This document shows positions 17,790 through 27,130 of a DNA stretch of 64,000 bases, in pieces. Source of the DNA: Atlantibacter hermannii (GTDB taxonomy: Bacteria; Pseudomonadota; Gammaproteobacteria; Enterobacterales; Enterobacteriaceae); NCBI GenBank assembly GCA_900635495.1, contig LR134136.1, forward strand, positions 2,542,001 to 2,606,000, written 5' to 3'. Every line of letters begins with the position of its first letter. Positions within the stretch are counted from its first letter, which is position 1. Below the pieces are notes generated by a model. That model searched no databases. It saw only the letters and a list, made by a program, of their open reading frames with translations, and was not told the DNA's origin. Made by a program: the position numbers and the translations under genes.

Positions 17790-17807
17790 ATTATCCGTGG
17801 CGATTCA

Positions 17808-18041
17808 TTCCTTTAAGATTGATCGTAACGTTCATTACGACATCAGCAGTGTGAAAAGCCTTTCACAATTTAAGATATTGTTAAATAAGTTAACGCGAAT
17901 GAGTGAGTGTATAAAAAAGAACGGGTTTGTGCCTAATTTTATTCAGATATTCTTAAAAACCTTGCTTGCGACCTGCCCGCTTTTGCTTTAAAGCGAACCG
18001 ATCGCAATAAAAAAATCCTTTCGATGTTCCCGGTTTCCAGC
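17808..18041 (-). promoter_or_regulatory. displaced 5' region of the gene at 15956
   Basis: This stretch was the leader of the secreted-protein gene before IS insertion. Its minus strand ends with TCTTAAAGGAA directly at the IS end, a ribosome-binding sequence now over 1.2 kb from its start codon. The rest is AT-rich and presumably contains the original promoter; I could not assign -35 and -10 boxes. Confidence 0.6.
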
Positions 18042-18224
18042 TCACCAGCGTTGGGGCTGGCAGGCTTTTATACGGCGAAATCCCTCTGCTTTTATCACCG
18101 TAAGCTCCCCTTCGGGGACGAACGTAATAGCCAGTAACGTGCCGCTGATTATTCCGCCACAACCGCCTGAATCTGTTAACCATCGGTCAGGCACGGGACA
18201 TCTTCGTCTCGTGTAAGCACCCAT
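18042..18224 (-). pseudogene. possible SymE-like type I toxin remnant
   Basis: The 60-residue frame contains PVPDRWLTDSG, then ISGTLLAITFVPEGELTVIK. In SymE-type toxins a WLxxAGF motif is followed by a G-x-V-x-V strand and a GxLxI strand, and the same order is seen here. The N-terminal strand normally read as TVSY is absent, and the AGF element is altered, so it would be a fragment or a frame-broken copy. SymE-family toxins are repressed by a cis-encoded antisense RNA, which cannot be identified here. Confidence 0.35.
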
Positions 18225-18375
18225 CTTCTATACTCACTTACGTTTAATGAATGTGGCTGCTGTTTGTCGTGCCTGGCATTGCGCGTAAAAGCGGGCGCGT
18301 AAACGGTGGTTTCACGCTCTTTAAACGCCTTTTTGATGACTTTTTATCTTTCATTTTGTTAGGGGATGTCCTGGT

Positions 18376-18741
18376 ATGTTGCAATCTCAACCCTCACGCA
18401 CTGGCAGCATATTGCTGTTGCTGGCTGCGGTTATCGGCTTCGCGGTGGCGTTATATGCCTGGCTTACGCCGCTTACTGGCGTTACAGGTACGATTGGTGC
18501 GCTGGGTGTGGCCATCGCCAGTGTGTTGCTGGCGATACTGACTTTTCTTTTACGTGCCACAACCCGTGGCGGTGCGCGCATTTTCCTGATTGTTGTCACG
18601 CTTGTGGTGCTGTTTGGCATTGGTTTTGCCGCCGCGCTGCTGCATCAGTACATCATTACGGCGGCCATGGTGGTCGGGCTAATAGGCCTGATTGTACTGA
18701 GCAGCAATTCCGCCCGTAACAAGCATCGTGTCAACGTCTGA
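18376..18741 (+). CDS. four-helix membrane protein, likely anchor for the adjacent PQQ dehydrogenase
   Basis: The 121-residue protein is almost entirely hydrophobic, with helices at about residues 10-30, 35-60, 68-88 and 90-110. In membrane-bound glucose or quinate dehydrogenases, a four- to five-helix N-terminal domain that binds ubiquinone is fused to the PQQ domain. Here a similar domain is a separate protein encoded 10 bp before the PQQ gene. I infer that it anchors the dehydrogenase and may pass electrons to ubiquinone. No enzyme motif is present in the protein itself. Confidence 0.65.
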   Translation: MLQSQPSRTGSILLLLAAVIGFAVALYAWLTPLTGVTGTIGALGVAIASVLLAILTFLLRATTRGGARIFLIVVTLVVLFGIGFAAALLHQYIITAAMVVGLIGLIVLSSNSARNKHRVNV

Positions 18742-18751
18742 GGAGTCACCC

Positions 18752-20850
18752 GTGCCAAACACAAAACATTATCCATTCATGACAATCAGCATGACGGCGC
18801 TGGCGTTGCTGGTTGCGCCATTCACCCTCCAGGCAGAGGATAAAGCTGCAGAAGCCTCTCAGGGAACGCAGGAAGAGCTCAATGTGGATGCGGCCGACCA
18901 GCAAGCACCGGGCACCACCAAAACCACTGACGATGCTTCATCCGGTCAAAAACAGGGCGAAAAAGTCGCGTCCGTCAGTCAACCCGCGACACCGCTGGTG
19001 CCCTCTCAGGCCACCTGGGACAGCTTTCACGGGCAGCTTAACGCGCAGAAGTACAGTCCACTGACCCAGATAACGGCGGAGAACGTCGGCAAATTAAAAA
19101 AAATCTGGGAGTTTCATACTGGCGACGTCTCGGATGGCAAAGGCGATACGCCCGCGACTGTCTGGTCCGCCACACCGGTTTTTGCCAACGAGACGATCTA
19201 CATCGGCACGCCGTTCGACCGCCTGATTGCGCTCGATCCGGGCACCGGGAAAGAGAAATGGAGCTATGACACGAAATCGCCGCGCAAAGCCTTAACCCAG
19301 CCGGTACTGAAAAATCGCGGCGTCTCCTACTGGCAGGCAAAAAACCCGGTGGCCGGTCAGGCGTGTCAGAAGATTGTCTATATGGGCACGGTGGATGGCA
19401 AACTCTTCGCGCTGGATGCCGATTCAGGCAAACCGTGCAGCGACTTTGCTGATAAGGGCGTTCTGGATGTAAACCAGTGGAATACCGTTAACGCCAAATT
19501 CCCGCTGTCCATCCTGCAACCCCCCCACCGTGGTCGGTAATCATCTGCTGGTGGGCTGGGCAGGTAAAGACTGGGCCTATGCCGAAGCGCCTCCGGGCAC
19601 CGTATTTTCGATAAATGCACAGACCGGTAAGCTGGAATGGACGTTTGAGGCGATCCCGGAAGCGATCCGCAAACAGACGGGTACGGCCAACGTCTGGACG
19701 CACATGTCAGTTGATGAGGCGAATGGTCTGGTCTATTTGCCGGTTTCGTCCCCGTCGCCAAACTACTGGGGCGGCAACCGCGTCGACCCGATTCCGCTCG
19801 GCACCTCAACCACGGCGCTGGACATTAACACCGGTAAAGTGGTCTGGTCTCGTCAGTGGGTGCACCACGACGTATGGGATTACGATATCAACTCTGCGCC
19901 AACGCTGATGGATATCACCGTAAACGGTAAACCGATCCCGGCGCTGGTCCAGGCGACCAAGCAGGGCTTCCTGTTTGTGGTTAACCGCCTGACGGGTGAG
20001 GATGTCTGGCCTATTGAAGAGCGTCCTGTTCCGCAGGGTGATGGCTCTGTGAAGGGGGAAGTGCTTTCACCGACGCAACCATTCCCAACCAAACCCGCGC
20101 CGCTGCTTGATCAGTCGAAAAAACCCGAAATCTGGAAGCTCGCAGACATAGTGGGAGCCGGTGAGTGTTCGCGCCTGTGGGATAATCTCGCCTATGAAGG
20201 AATGTACACGCCACCGACCACCAAAGGTGAAGGTGCCCTGACCTACCCGGACAGCGCAGGTGGCGTTCAGTGGGGCGGCGTGGCGTTCGACCCGCACAAG
20301 CAAATAGCCATCGTCAACACGTCACATATTGTGCAGTACGTGAAGCTCTACAGCCGCGAAGATTACGATAAAGCGGATAAGAGCGCCGGTAACGAAAGCG
20401 GTTTCGCGCCCCAGGAAGGCGCACCTTACGGCCTGCGCCTGATGGTGGCGAATAACTGGCTGGGTATGCCGTGCTGGAAACCGCCATTTGGTGAAATCGT
20501 GGCGCTGGATATGCATACCGGCGATGTGAAATGGCGTCGCCCGGTTGGCGCATCGCAGCAGTATGGATTCTTTATGCCGGAAAGCTGGGGCTCGCCGACT
20601 ATTGGTGGCCCGGCCGTAACGGCGGGTGGTGTGATCTTTATCGGTGCCTCAATGGATGCCAAAGTCCGCGCTTACTCGGTTGAGAATGGTGAGGAGCTTT
20701 GGTCCGATCAGGTTGAAGCACCTGCGGTAGCGAATCCGTCGGTTTACGAGTACAAAGGCCGTCAGTATGTCGCGTTTGTCGCGGGGGGGGAATACCATCC
20801 TGAAGGACCAGGTGGGCGATCAGGTTGTGGTTTACGCGCTGCCTGAATAA
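18752..20850 (+). CDS. periplasmic PQQ-dependent dehydrogenase, glucose/quinate/shikimate type (two frameshifts)
   Basis: The GTG at 18752 is preceded by GAGGAG. The product of about 698 residues has an N-terminal signal sequence (MTISMTALALLVAPFTLQA) and an acidic linker to about residue 85. A quinoprotein eight-bladed propeller follows, with repeated blade motifs such as LDPGTGKEKW, NAQTGKLEW, DINTGKVVW and DMHTGDVKW. The frame breaks at C7 (19520-19526) and G8 (20783-20790); removing one base at each restores QPPTVVGNHL and the end NTILKDQVGDQVVVYALPE. Such enzymes oxidise sugars or cyclic acids in the periplasm and feed electrons to ubiquinone. The substrate cannot be told. A terminator follows at 20878. 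Confidence 0.85.
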
Positions 20851-20877
20851 TTCTTCAAAATCATCAATTAACACCGC

Positions 20878-20902
20878 ATGGGGCCTTATGGCCCCATTTT
20901 TA
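20878..20902 (+). terminator. rho-independent terminator of the PQQ dehydrogenase unit
   Basis: Perfect stem ATGGGGCC/GGCCCCAT with a TTAT loop and a T-rich tail, 28 bp after the stop codon. Confidence 0.9.
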
Positions 20903-21100
20903 TTTTCTTGTTTGAACAGGGATGATTTGCGTTGTCATCCTGCCGCCAGACCTCAATGATTTACCCGGCGCGAACACGCTCACTTTTCCCATGTGCATGC
21001 AGGCATTCCTCGTTTGCGCGGCCCTTTCCGTGCGCGAACGGCAGACCTGATGAACCGACAGGCCGCGGCCTGCAACCAGGATGTTCTTCCTCAGGCGGCG

Positions 21101-22039
21101 TCAGACAACCGGCACGGTGAGATCGGCGATAACACTGCGGATGACATCTTTCAGCCATCCCAGAGGCAAATCGTTATCACACCGTTTGTGCCACAGCAGG
21201 GAAAGCGCAATCTCAGGTGTGACCACCGGAACGGGACTGCAACATAAGCCGTAATGCGCGATCCAGCCGCTGGCTAACCCCGAAGGCACCGTCGCTAACG
21301 CCGGTATGCGCGCCAGAAGCGGCGGCAGCGAAGAAAAATGCGGCGTTACGTAGCGGACCCGACGTGATTTCCCAAGCTCAGCCAGTTGCTCATCAATCGC
21401 GCTCCAGGCCGCCCCGCGATAGGAAACCAGCGCATGAGGGTGAGCAACATAGTTCTCCAGCGTCAACGGCGCTGCAAGGGGGAGCTGTGCAGGATGCCAG
21501 AGTGTACAAAAGCTGTGTGTCTCTATTCTTTCGCGTCGCAACGTGCCGGGGGTGGTATCGCCCACTGAAACAGCCAGATCCAGTTCGCCTTTTGCAACCA
21601 GTTCAACATCCCGGAAGGGATCGCTGGCCATGACCTGGATCGTGATGCCCGGCGCGTCCTGTGAGATGCGCGCCTGCAGATCTGGCATCAGCCAGTGTTC
21701 CACCCAGTCGCTCATACCCAGGCGAAACACATGGTTTGCCTCTGAGGGCGTAAAGGATTCGGGCTGAAAAAGAACCTGCTGCATTTGTTCCATCAGGGGG
21801 CCAAGCGCCTCAATGAGCGCTTCGGCCCGCGGCGTCGGCTCCATACCCTGCGCCGTACGTACAAACAACGGATCGTCAAACATCGTCCGTAAACGCGCCA
21901 GCGCATTACTCACCGCAGGCTGCCCCAGATGCAGCTTTTCAGCGGCTCGTGACACGCTGCCTTCGCGCTTCAGCACTAGCAGCACCGTCAGCAAATTCAA
22001 ATCGATCCGATGAAAATCATTTTCTCTGATAGCGAACAT
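21101..22039 (-). CDS. LysR-family transcriptional regulator
   Basis: Starting at MFAIRENDFHRIDLNLLTVL gives 312 residues. The winged helix lies in residues 10-65 (LKREGSVSRAAEKLHLGQPA, then VSNALARLRTMFDDPLFVR), followed by an effector domain to the end. The N-terminal pattern RIDLNLLTVLLVL with GQPAVSNALARLR is that of the NodD/LeuO/YbeF branch. A start four codons further upstream is possible. It is divergent from the secreted MBL hydrolase at 22122, with about 80 bp between start codons, so that gene is the likely target. The intergenic sequence holds an ATTTTAATCAATTTGAGTGA stretch that could contain the LysR box. Confidence 0.9.
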   Translation of the reverse strand: MFAIRENDFHRIDLNLLTVLLVLKREGSVSRAAEKLHLGQPAVSNALARLRTMFDDPLFVRTAQGMEPTPRAEALIEALGPLMEQMQQVLFQPESFTPSEANHVFRLGMSDWVEHWLMPDLQARISQDAPGITIQVMASDPFRDVELVAKGELDLAVSVGDTTPGTLRRERIETHSFCTLWHPAQLPLAAPLTLENYVAHPHALVSYRGAAWSAIDEQLAELGKSRRVRYVTPHFSSLPPLLARIPALATVPSGLASGWIAHYGLCCSPVPVVTPEIALSLLWHKRCDNDLPLGWLKDVIRSVIADLTVPVV

Positions 22040-22121
22040 TATTTTAATCAATTTGAGTGATACAGGTCATGTAACGATACTGCCTGCGTCCACCGGGTGA
22101 TACCTTTTTAAGGAGATTTTT

Positions 22122-23073
22122 ATGAAGTTTTTACTGACGCTGGTGATTTCACTGCTGGTTACTCCCCCGCTGTTAGCCGCGCCACAGACCGTGGCATACG
22201 ATCAACAGGCGCCGGGCTACTACCGGATGACGCTTGGAAAATTACGTATCACGGCGGTCTCTGACGGTACGGTGACGGTGCCGCTGAATACCTTACTCAC
22301 TCACATCACCCCGGCAAAATTGCGTCAGGCCATGGCGAGAGATGCCATGACCCCGCAGGCCGAGACCTCCATTAACGCCTACGTTATTGATGATGGCAGG
22401 ACGCGTATTCTGGTGGATGCGGGCGCAGGTGAGCTGTTCGGGCATAACGGCGGTCACCTTTTGACGAATCTGGCGGCGCAGGCTACCGGCGAGTCGATTG
22501 ATGCCGTACTACTGACCCACATTCATGCCGATCACTCTGGCGGCGTCTCCCGCGCAGGCAAGCCCGCGTTTCCAAAAGCAACGGTATTTGTGGATAAGCG
22601 AGACGTCGATTTCTGGCTGAATCCGGCGAATATCAGCAAAGTTGAGCCTGGCGAGGCGCATACTTTCGCAGAATCAGAACGGACCCTGCGCCCGGTAATC
22701 AATGCGGGTAAGCTGAGCACTTTCGAGGCTCCGGCGGCCTTGCCGGGTGGGATCCGGGCGGAATCCACCGCAGGCCACACGCCGGGCAGCGTGCTTTATC
22801 GTGTAGAAAGCGAAGGCCAGACGCTGGTGCTGTGGGGGGGATATTATCCATGCTAAAGCGGTGCAAATGAGCGAGCCTGAGGTGGCGATCCATTTTGACG
22901 TCGACCAACAGCAGGCTATCGCCACGCGGAAAAAAGTCCTCTCAGAAGCAGCGGATCAGGGCTACTGGGTGGCGGCGGCGCATATCTCTTTTCCTGGACT
23001 CGGCCACGTCCAGCGGGAAGGCAAAGCCTGGCGATGGGTGCCGGCTAATTACACGACCCAACTCAGCCAGTGA
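22122..23073 (+). CDS. periplasmic MBL-fold metallo-hydrolase (one frameshift)
   Basis: An N-terminal signal peptide (MKFLLTLVISLLVTPPLLAA) leads into an MBL fold with the metal motif LLTHIHADHSGG near residues 130-140, a later His in STAGHTPGSVLY, and the Asp in LWGD. The frame breaks at G7 (22834-22840). With six G the sequence continues LWGDIIHAKAVQMSEPEVAI, then WVAAAHISFPGLGHVQREG to the stop, for about 316 residues. Such exported MBL hydrolases include lactonases and phosphodiesterases. AAGGAG is placed before the ATG. The divergent LysR gene is its probable regulator. Confidence 0.85.
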
Positions 23074-23111
23074 GTCTGACGTCATTAACGTAAGCTGACT
23101 CCCTCAGGGAG

Positions 23112-23418
23112 GTGAACGTGATTGGCTGTTGTCGGCGTAATAACCTGCTGAAACCGGAGCCTAATCTTTCTGGTGATCCGCAGGATATCCCTGACAGTGA
23201 GAGCGGCGATGTGGCGTATTTTGCCGCTCTCAACATTCACGGATCGCCGATTTTACGTTTTATATGCGCTCCGTTATACCCCCTGATTTTTTCACGCATC
23301 TTCCTGCATACAGATATCCCCCACGCGCTATTATTAACCCCCTGTACGCCCTGGATTTTCATATTTTCATCACTGACCGGGCGTACTGCTTACGCCGGTA
23401 TAAGAGGGAATAACCTGA
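23112..23418. other. gene-free leader interval with a hairpin
   Basis: No supported gene. An imperfect stem GAGAGCGGC/GCCGCTCTC lies at about 23199-23238, possibly the terminator of the MBL gene or part of the leader of the next gene. Confidence 0.45.
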
Positions 23419-23868
23419 ATGCACGAGTTGTGGAAAATCGTTTTAGTCACCTTGCCCCTGATGGCTTTCATCATTTTGATAGGGTGGTTTCTACGCAGGC
23501 TTCGCCATCCCAAACTTTCGGGTGCAGAACAGGGAGGCATGAAGAAGATATCCGGTAATCCCACGTATTTCTTAAGCGCACTTTTCAAAGATCAGTACTA
23601 TTTCGACAGCGAGTACTTCTACGAAATCAAAAATAACGTCACGTTCAAAATCCCCCTGAGTGCGATTATTTCTGTCAGGCCGGGCCATACTCAGGTCAAC
23701 AACCGGCGCAACTGGCGTGTGACATTCCGTAATGAAACCGGAGAGAGATCGGTACAGTTTTACAGCAATCTGACCTTTTTCAATCAAAATTTCGCTGAAT
23801 TCCTGGCAGTGGTTAAGCGCGAAAATCCGCATGCCGACGTAAAAGACCTGTCATTTTTTAACCTCTAA
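23419..23868 (+). CDS. membrane-anchored protein of unknown function
   Basis: The 149-residue product has one N-terminal membrane helix (IVLVTLPLMAFIILIGWFL) followed by basic residues and a soluble domain. The domain contains LFKDQYYFDSEYFYEIKNN and TFKIPLSAIISVRPGHTQV, then a WRVTFRNETGERSVQFYSN strand. The pattern of aromatic strands around an ISVRPG turn resembles a PH-like fold, but this is a guess. No partner is adjacent. The start at ATGCACGAG is preceded only by a weak AGAGGGAATAA. Confidence 0.65.
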   Translation: MHELWKIVLVTLPLMAFIILIGWFLRRLRHPKLSGAEQGGMKKISGNPTYFLSALFKDQYYFDSEYFYEIKNNVTFKIPLSAIISVRPGHTQVNNRRNWRVTFRNETGERSVQFYSNLTFFNQNFAEFLAVVKRENPHADVKDLSFFNL

Positions 23869-23919
23869 CACGTTGACCATGACCCCCTTTGCCGGGGGCG
23901 CTCAGGGGACGAAAACAAA

Positions 23920-23947
23920 AAGCCTGCCGGATTAGCCGACAGGCTTA
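23920..23947 (-). terminator. rho-independent terminator
   Basis: AAGCCTGCCGG/CCGACAGGCTT forms a stem with one mismatch and is followed on the minus strand by TTTTTG. It serves the reductase gene ending at 23985. Confidence 0.75.
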
Positions 23948-23984
23948 ACGACATCTCCTCAGCGGGATCTTTCAGGGCGTTGCG

Positions 23985-24991
23985 TTAAACAGAAGTAAGC
24001 GTCCTCACCTCGCCGCCCTCTTCCGCCAGTTGTGAAAGATAACGTGACGCATCAAGGATCTGATAAGGGAAATACAGCCCCGGCGCTACCGGCGGTTTGC
24101 CATCCAGGCCGATCAGGCGCTCCAGCAGCAGCGTAATGCCCAGGGCGGTCAACGGCGCGGCGCCGCCGGGATGAACTACCGCATGACGGGTATGAAGCGC
24201 CTGCCCGGACGCATCCAGCCCGGTGATGTCCAGGATGATCTCCGTGGATAACGCCCCGCCCTGGCGTCGGCTTGAACTCACGCCCATGCCCAGGTCGAAC
24301 TGAACGCTGTGCGCCCCTGTTGCAGTGGCGAGCCCCACCACGTCGATGGACGAAAAGCCAGTTGCCTGTATGTCGGTGCCGTCGAGCGCGGAGAATACAG
24401 CGCGTGTATCATCGCCTGCCCGCCAAATCCAGTTACCCGCGCGACGCGTCAGTGCCGCGGGCATCAGACGGTTCAGGTATTCAAAATCCTCAGCCACAGC
24501 CGGGCCGCCAGCATCGTTTTCATCGACCAGTGCGCCTGCGCGAATTTCATGTACCTCGCTGAAGGCTTTTGCCAGCTGGAGAGCGGGAACGGTGGTGGCC
24601 CCGACCAGCCATTCGTAGCCCAGCACTACCGCCGATGCGCCCGGTGTGTGCATAAAGCTGGCGATTTCCGGTGCGATCTCAAACACGCCCGACGAAATAC
24701 TCAAATGCGGCACGCCCCGCGACTGCGCATAACGCAACCCGGCGAGTGAATGATCTTTATACAGGACGACCACGGCACTGACGTTTTGCCCGCCAAGCCC
24801 TAAATCCTCTGAATCGGTATCAATAACGACGCCCGGGCATGGCTGATTTCCGCCGCAGCGTGCTGCGCCTTTGCCAGATCGCGCCCACCAATCAGCAGCG
24901 GAACATCAGGATAACGCGCGCGAATCGCCGTTGCGGTATGACGGCCGATATTACCGGAGCCGCCCATTAACAGAATCGGATCATATGACAT
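23985..24991 (-). CDS. saccharopine dehydrogenase-like NAD(P)-binding protein (one frameshift)
   Basis: The N terminus MSYDPILLMGGSGNIGRHTA is a Rossmann fold with GGSGNIG, followed by LLIGGRDLAKAQHAAAEI. The frame breaks near 24826, where a base is missing in a C run. The other frame continues VVIDTDSEDLGLGGQNVSAV and VVVLYKDHSLAGLRYAQSR to the end, giving about 335 residues. This is the pattern of saccharopine dehydrogenase-like trans-acting enoyl reductase or reductase proteins. It is divergent from a TetR gene, with two repeated operators between them, so it is the likely target of that regulator. The substrate is unknown. Confidence 0.8.
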
Positions 24992-25019
24992 AAGCGTGTT
25001 TCCTCGTTGACGTGATAAG

Positions 25020-25032
25020 CTACCATTAGTAG
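25020..25032. promoter_or_regulatory. candidate TetR operator 1
   Basis: CTACCATTAGTAG is a palindrome with CTAC/GTAG arms, preceded by GATAAG. The same GATAAGCTAC block recurs 41 bp away (25061), close to four helical turns. Confidence 0.55.
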
Positions 25033-25060
25033 GAAGCGTAGCACCCCATCTTCCGATAAG

Positions 25061-25073
25061 CTACTTTTGGTAG
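25061..25073. promoter_or_regulatory. candidate TetR operator 2
   Basis: CTACTTTTGGTAG has the same CTAC/GTAG arms and 5-bp spacer as operator 1. It lies about 33 bp before the TetR start codon. Both copies sit in the divergent promoter region. Confidence 0.55.
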
Positions 25074-25105
25074 GTTATTTTTTTTGGTTAAGTGAGTAAC
25101 CCGCG

Positions 25106-25720
25106 ATGAATGAAAACAATGAAAACGTGACTGGCTCCTCTTCCCGACGGTTATCAAAGGCCGGGCGCCGCCAGCAACTCCTTGAAACGTCTCTTGCCAT
25201 TGTGCGGGAAGAGGATGTCGACAGCCTGACATTAGGCCGTCTGGCTGAACGGGCTGGCGTCTCCAAACCCGTGGTCTACGATCATTTCCCGACCCGCTCG
25301 GCGCTGCTGATTGAGTTGTATAAATGGATCGATGAGGAGCGTATCGGCGCATTCACCCGCCTAATAGCCGATACACACCAGAACGCGCAGGAAACCATAG
25401 AGGCCCTTGCAAACGCCTACATTCACTGCGCCGCAGACAATACCGGCGCCTTTCACCTTGTCGGCACCGCACTGGCCGGGAGCGAAGAAAAAGCGGCGGT
25501 ATTTCAGGAACTGCTGGATAACTGCGTTGAGATGTTCATCGAGGTGTTAACGCCTCACGTCAGCCTGTCGCCCCGGTCGTTACGTCAGTGCTGTATTGGC
25601 CTGGTGGGTGCAGGGGAAGCGCTGTCGCTGGCTATCGGCCGTGGACGGTTAACCTTCCCCGAAGCAGTTGAGGCCTTCGCCGTGCTTATTAAAGGCGTGG
25701 TCCAGCCCGACGGAGAATGA
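25106..25720 (+). CDS. TetR-family transcriptional regulator
   Basis: The 204-residue protein has the TetR helix-turn-helix near residues 18-65: GRRQQLLETSLAIVREEDVD, then LGRLAERAGVSKPVVYDHFP. An all-helical ligand domain follows, including FHLVGTALAGSEEKAAVFQ. The Y-D-H-F motif that ends the recognition helix is intact. The gene is divergent from the saccharopine dehydrogenase-like gene. Two CTAC-N5-GTAG palindromes between them suggest it represses that gene and itself. The inducer is unknown. Confidence 0.9.
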   Translation: MNENNENVTGSSSRRLSKAGRRQQLLETSLAIVREEDVDSLTLGRLAERAGVSKPVVYDHFPTRSALLIELYKWIDEERIGAFTRLIADTHQNAQETIEALANAYIHCAADNTGAFHLVGTALAGSEEKAAVFQELLDNCVEMFIEVLTPHVSLSPRSLRQCCIGLVGAGEALSLAIGRGRLTFPEAVEAFAVLIKGVVQPDGE

Positions 25721-25825
25721 CAGAGAGATTTGCGTATGCCGGACAAGGCTAACCGGCACGCTTCGCCCTAATCTGACGGGTGACGCCGATAAGATGGACG
25801 CCCTGCGCAGGGGGCCAACTGGCCG

Positions 25826-26428
25826 TTAAGAAAACAAACTGTGCAGTGCGAAAATAATCAGCAACGCCCCGCCCGCGATATTCACTGTTTTCTTAAGCAT
25901 CGCGGGATCGCGCTTTCTGGCGGAAAACACCAGCGTGCGGCTGACGGTTACCAGCCAGAGGCCCATCACCGCGACATGAATCGAAGCTAAAACCAGGTAA
26001 CTGGCTACGCTGCCGTGCGCTCCGGCAAACTGCGAAACCACGGTGAGATAGAAGATAATCGCTTTGGGATTAATGATATTGGCGAGCCACGCTGCCCGCA
26101 GGGTAATCGACCCGTGGCGAGGAGGCGGGAGATGTCGACGGGCCTGTAAACCGCTGCGAATCAACATGACGCCAAGCCAGATCAAATACGCCGTTCCCGC
26201 CGCTTTGAGTACGCCAAAGATCGCGGGCGAAGAGACAACCACCGCGGTAATGCCAAAGCCAATAAGCAGTGCATGGGTGTATATCCCAAGCGCCGTTCCG
26301 GCGAGCGTTTTCCAGAGGCCAGCGCGGCCCCCGGTCAATGCGCTGTTGATCACCAGGGTGAAGCTTGCGCCAGGCGAGAGCGCCACAGGTAACAGTACCA
26401 GCATGAAGCCGGTAATATTAATGTCCAT
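25826..26428 (-). CDS. LysE-family amino acid exporter
   Basis: The 200-residue protein has six hydrophobic helices and the family pattern: LLPVALSPGASFTLVINSAL near the N terminus, GRAGLWKTLAGTALGIYTHA, and KAAGTAYLIWLGVMLIRSG. A later AWLANIINPKAIIFYLTVVS carries the NPK motif of LysE/RhtB proteins. These inner-membrane transporters export amino acids such as lysine, homoserine or threonine. The gene is monocistronic and convergent with the TetR gene. Confidence 0.9.
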   Translation of the reverse strand: MDINITGFMLVLLPVALSPGASFTLVINSALTGGRAGLWKTLAGTALGIYTHALLIGFGITAVVVSSPAIFGVLKAAGTAYLIWLGVMLIRSGLQARRHLPPPRHGSITLRAAWLANIINPKAIIFYLTVVSQFAGAHGSVASYLVLASIHVAVMGLWLVTVSRTLVFSARKRDPAMLKKTVNIAGGALLIIFALHSLFS

Positions 26429-26698
26429 AAACCCCTGGAAATAACCACTCTTTCACAGTTTTATTCCTGTGGTGAATAACATTACTTATAACGATACCTC
26501 AGAATGAAGCAGCCGCGAAGTTGGGGTAATACTGAAGCGGGAACTAAGGACAAGGAAACTTACGCGCTTTATATCCGGGCGCGGATACAACTCTATTCTC
26601 TGGGTATATTGCAGGAGAGCTGCCCGCAATTTTTCCTGAGCGGGCAGCCATGCTGAACGGCGGCGCACTGGCATTAATACGCAATGGCCGCGATAACA

Positions 26699-27130
26699 TT
26701 ACGAACGCCCTGCTTCCACAAATGATGCGCAGTCGGTCTCGCCAAAACTATTTTTCATTAATGGCAGTAATGGCGGCAATTCCGGTAGCGATTTCAGGGG
26801 CTTCAGGCTTTTCAGCGATTTTAACGGGGGAAGCCGCGGCATTGACACGCTCTCTTTCGTCCCGCATACCGCATAGCCATCATGGTCGATAAGTTTACCT
26901 TTAATAAACCAGCCAAGATGTTTTCCATTAAATCCATAAACATCGAATTCATTATTCTGCCCACGTTTTAGATAAGCGTCGGGCTGCCCTCCCCAGCTAT
27001 AGATTGTCATGCCGTCATCAATCGCAATATAAACGACAGGATTACCCTGTGTGTCATACAAATCGACTTCGTTACTCGCCATGGCACTCACGGATAACAG
27101 GAGCGTAAATAATAAAAATAATTTTTTCAT
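26699..27130 (-). CDS. secreted 4-fold beta-flower protein
   Basis: From the ATG at 27130, MKKLFLLFTLLLSVSAMA is a signal peptide. The mature protein has the four-blade beta-flower pattern: DLYDTQGNPVVYIAIDDGMT, IYSWGGQPDAYLK, DVYGFNGKHLGWFIKGKL and DHDGYAVCG. The tail is a low-complexity run of PPLKSLKSLKPLKSL repeats and PELPPLLPL, ending in a Cys-containing segment. The beta-flower fold is known structurally; its function is not. The repeat tail could bind a partner or the cell wall. A second upstream ATG would add 16 residues but spoil the signal peptide. Confidence 0.7.
   Translation of the reverse strand: MKKLFLLFTLLLSVSAMASNEVDLYDTQGNPVVYIAIDDGMTIYSWGGQPDAYLKRGQNNEFDVYGFNGKHLGWFIKGKLIDHDGYAVCGTKESVSMPRLPPLKSLKSLKPLKSLPELPPLLPLMKNSFGETDCASFVEAGRS

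Larger units (their letters stand above)
16579..17807 (+). mobile_element. complete IS3-family insertion sequence (IS51 group, ISEhe3/IS1400-like)
   Basis: The element is 1,229 bp. Its ends form inverted repeats starting TGAATCGCCACGG and continuing with shared AGACAC and GAG blocks. The target TTC is duplicated at 16576-16578 and 17808-17810, matching the 3-bp duplication typical of the family. It carries overlapping orfA and orfB with an A-run frameshift site. The ends, both genes and the target duplication are intact, so it is probably recent and may be active. The group name comes from memory of related sequences. Confidence 0.93.
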
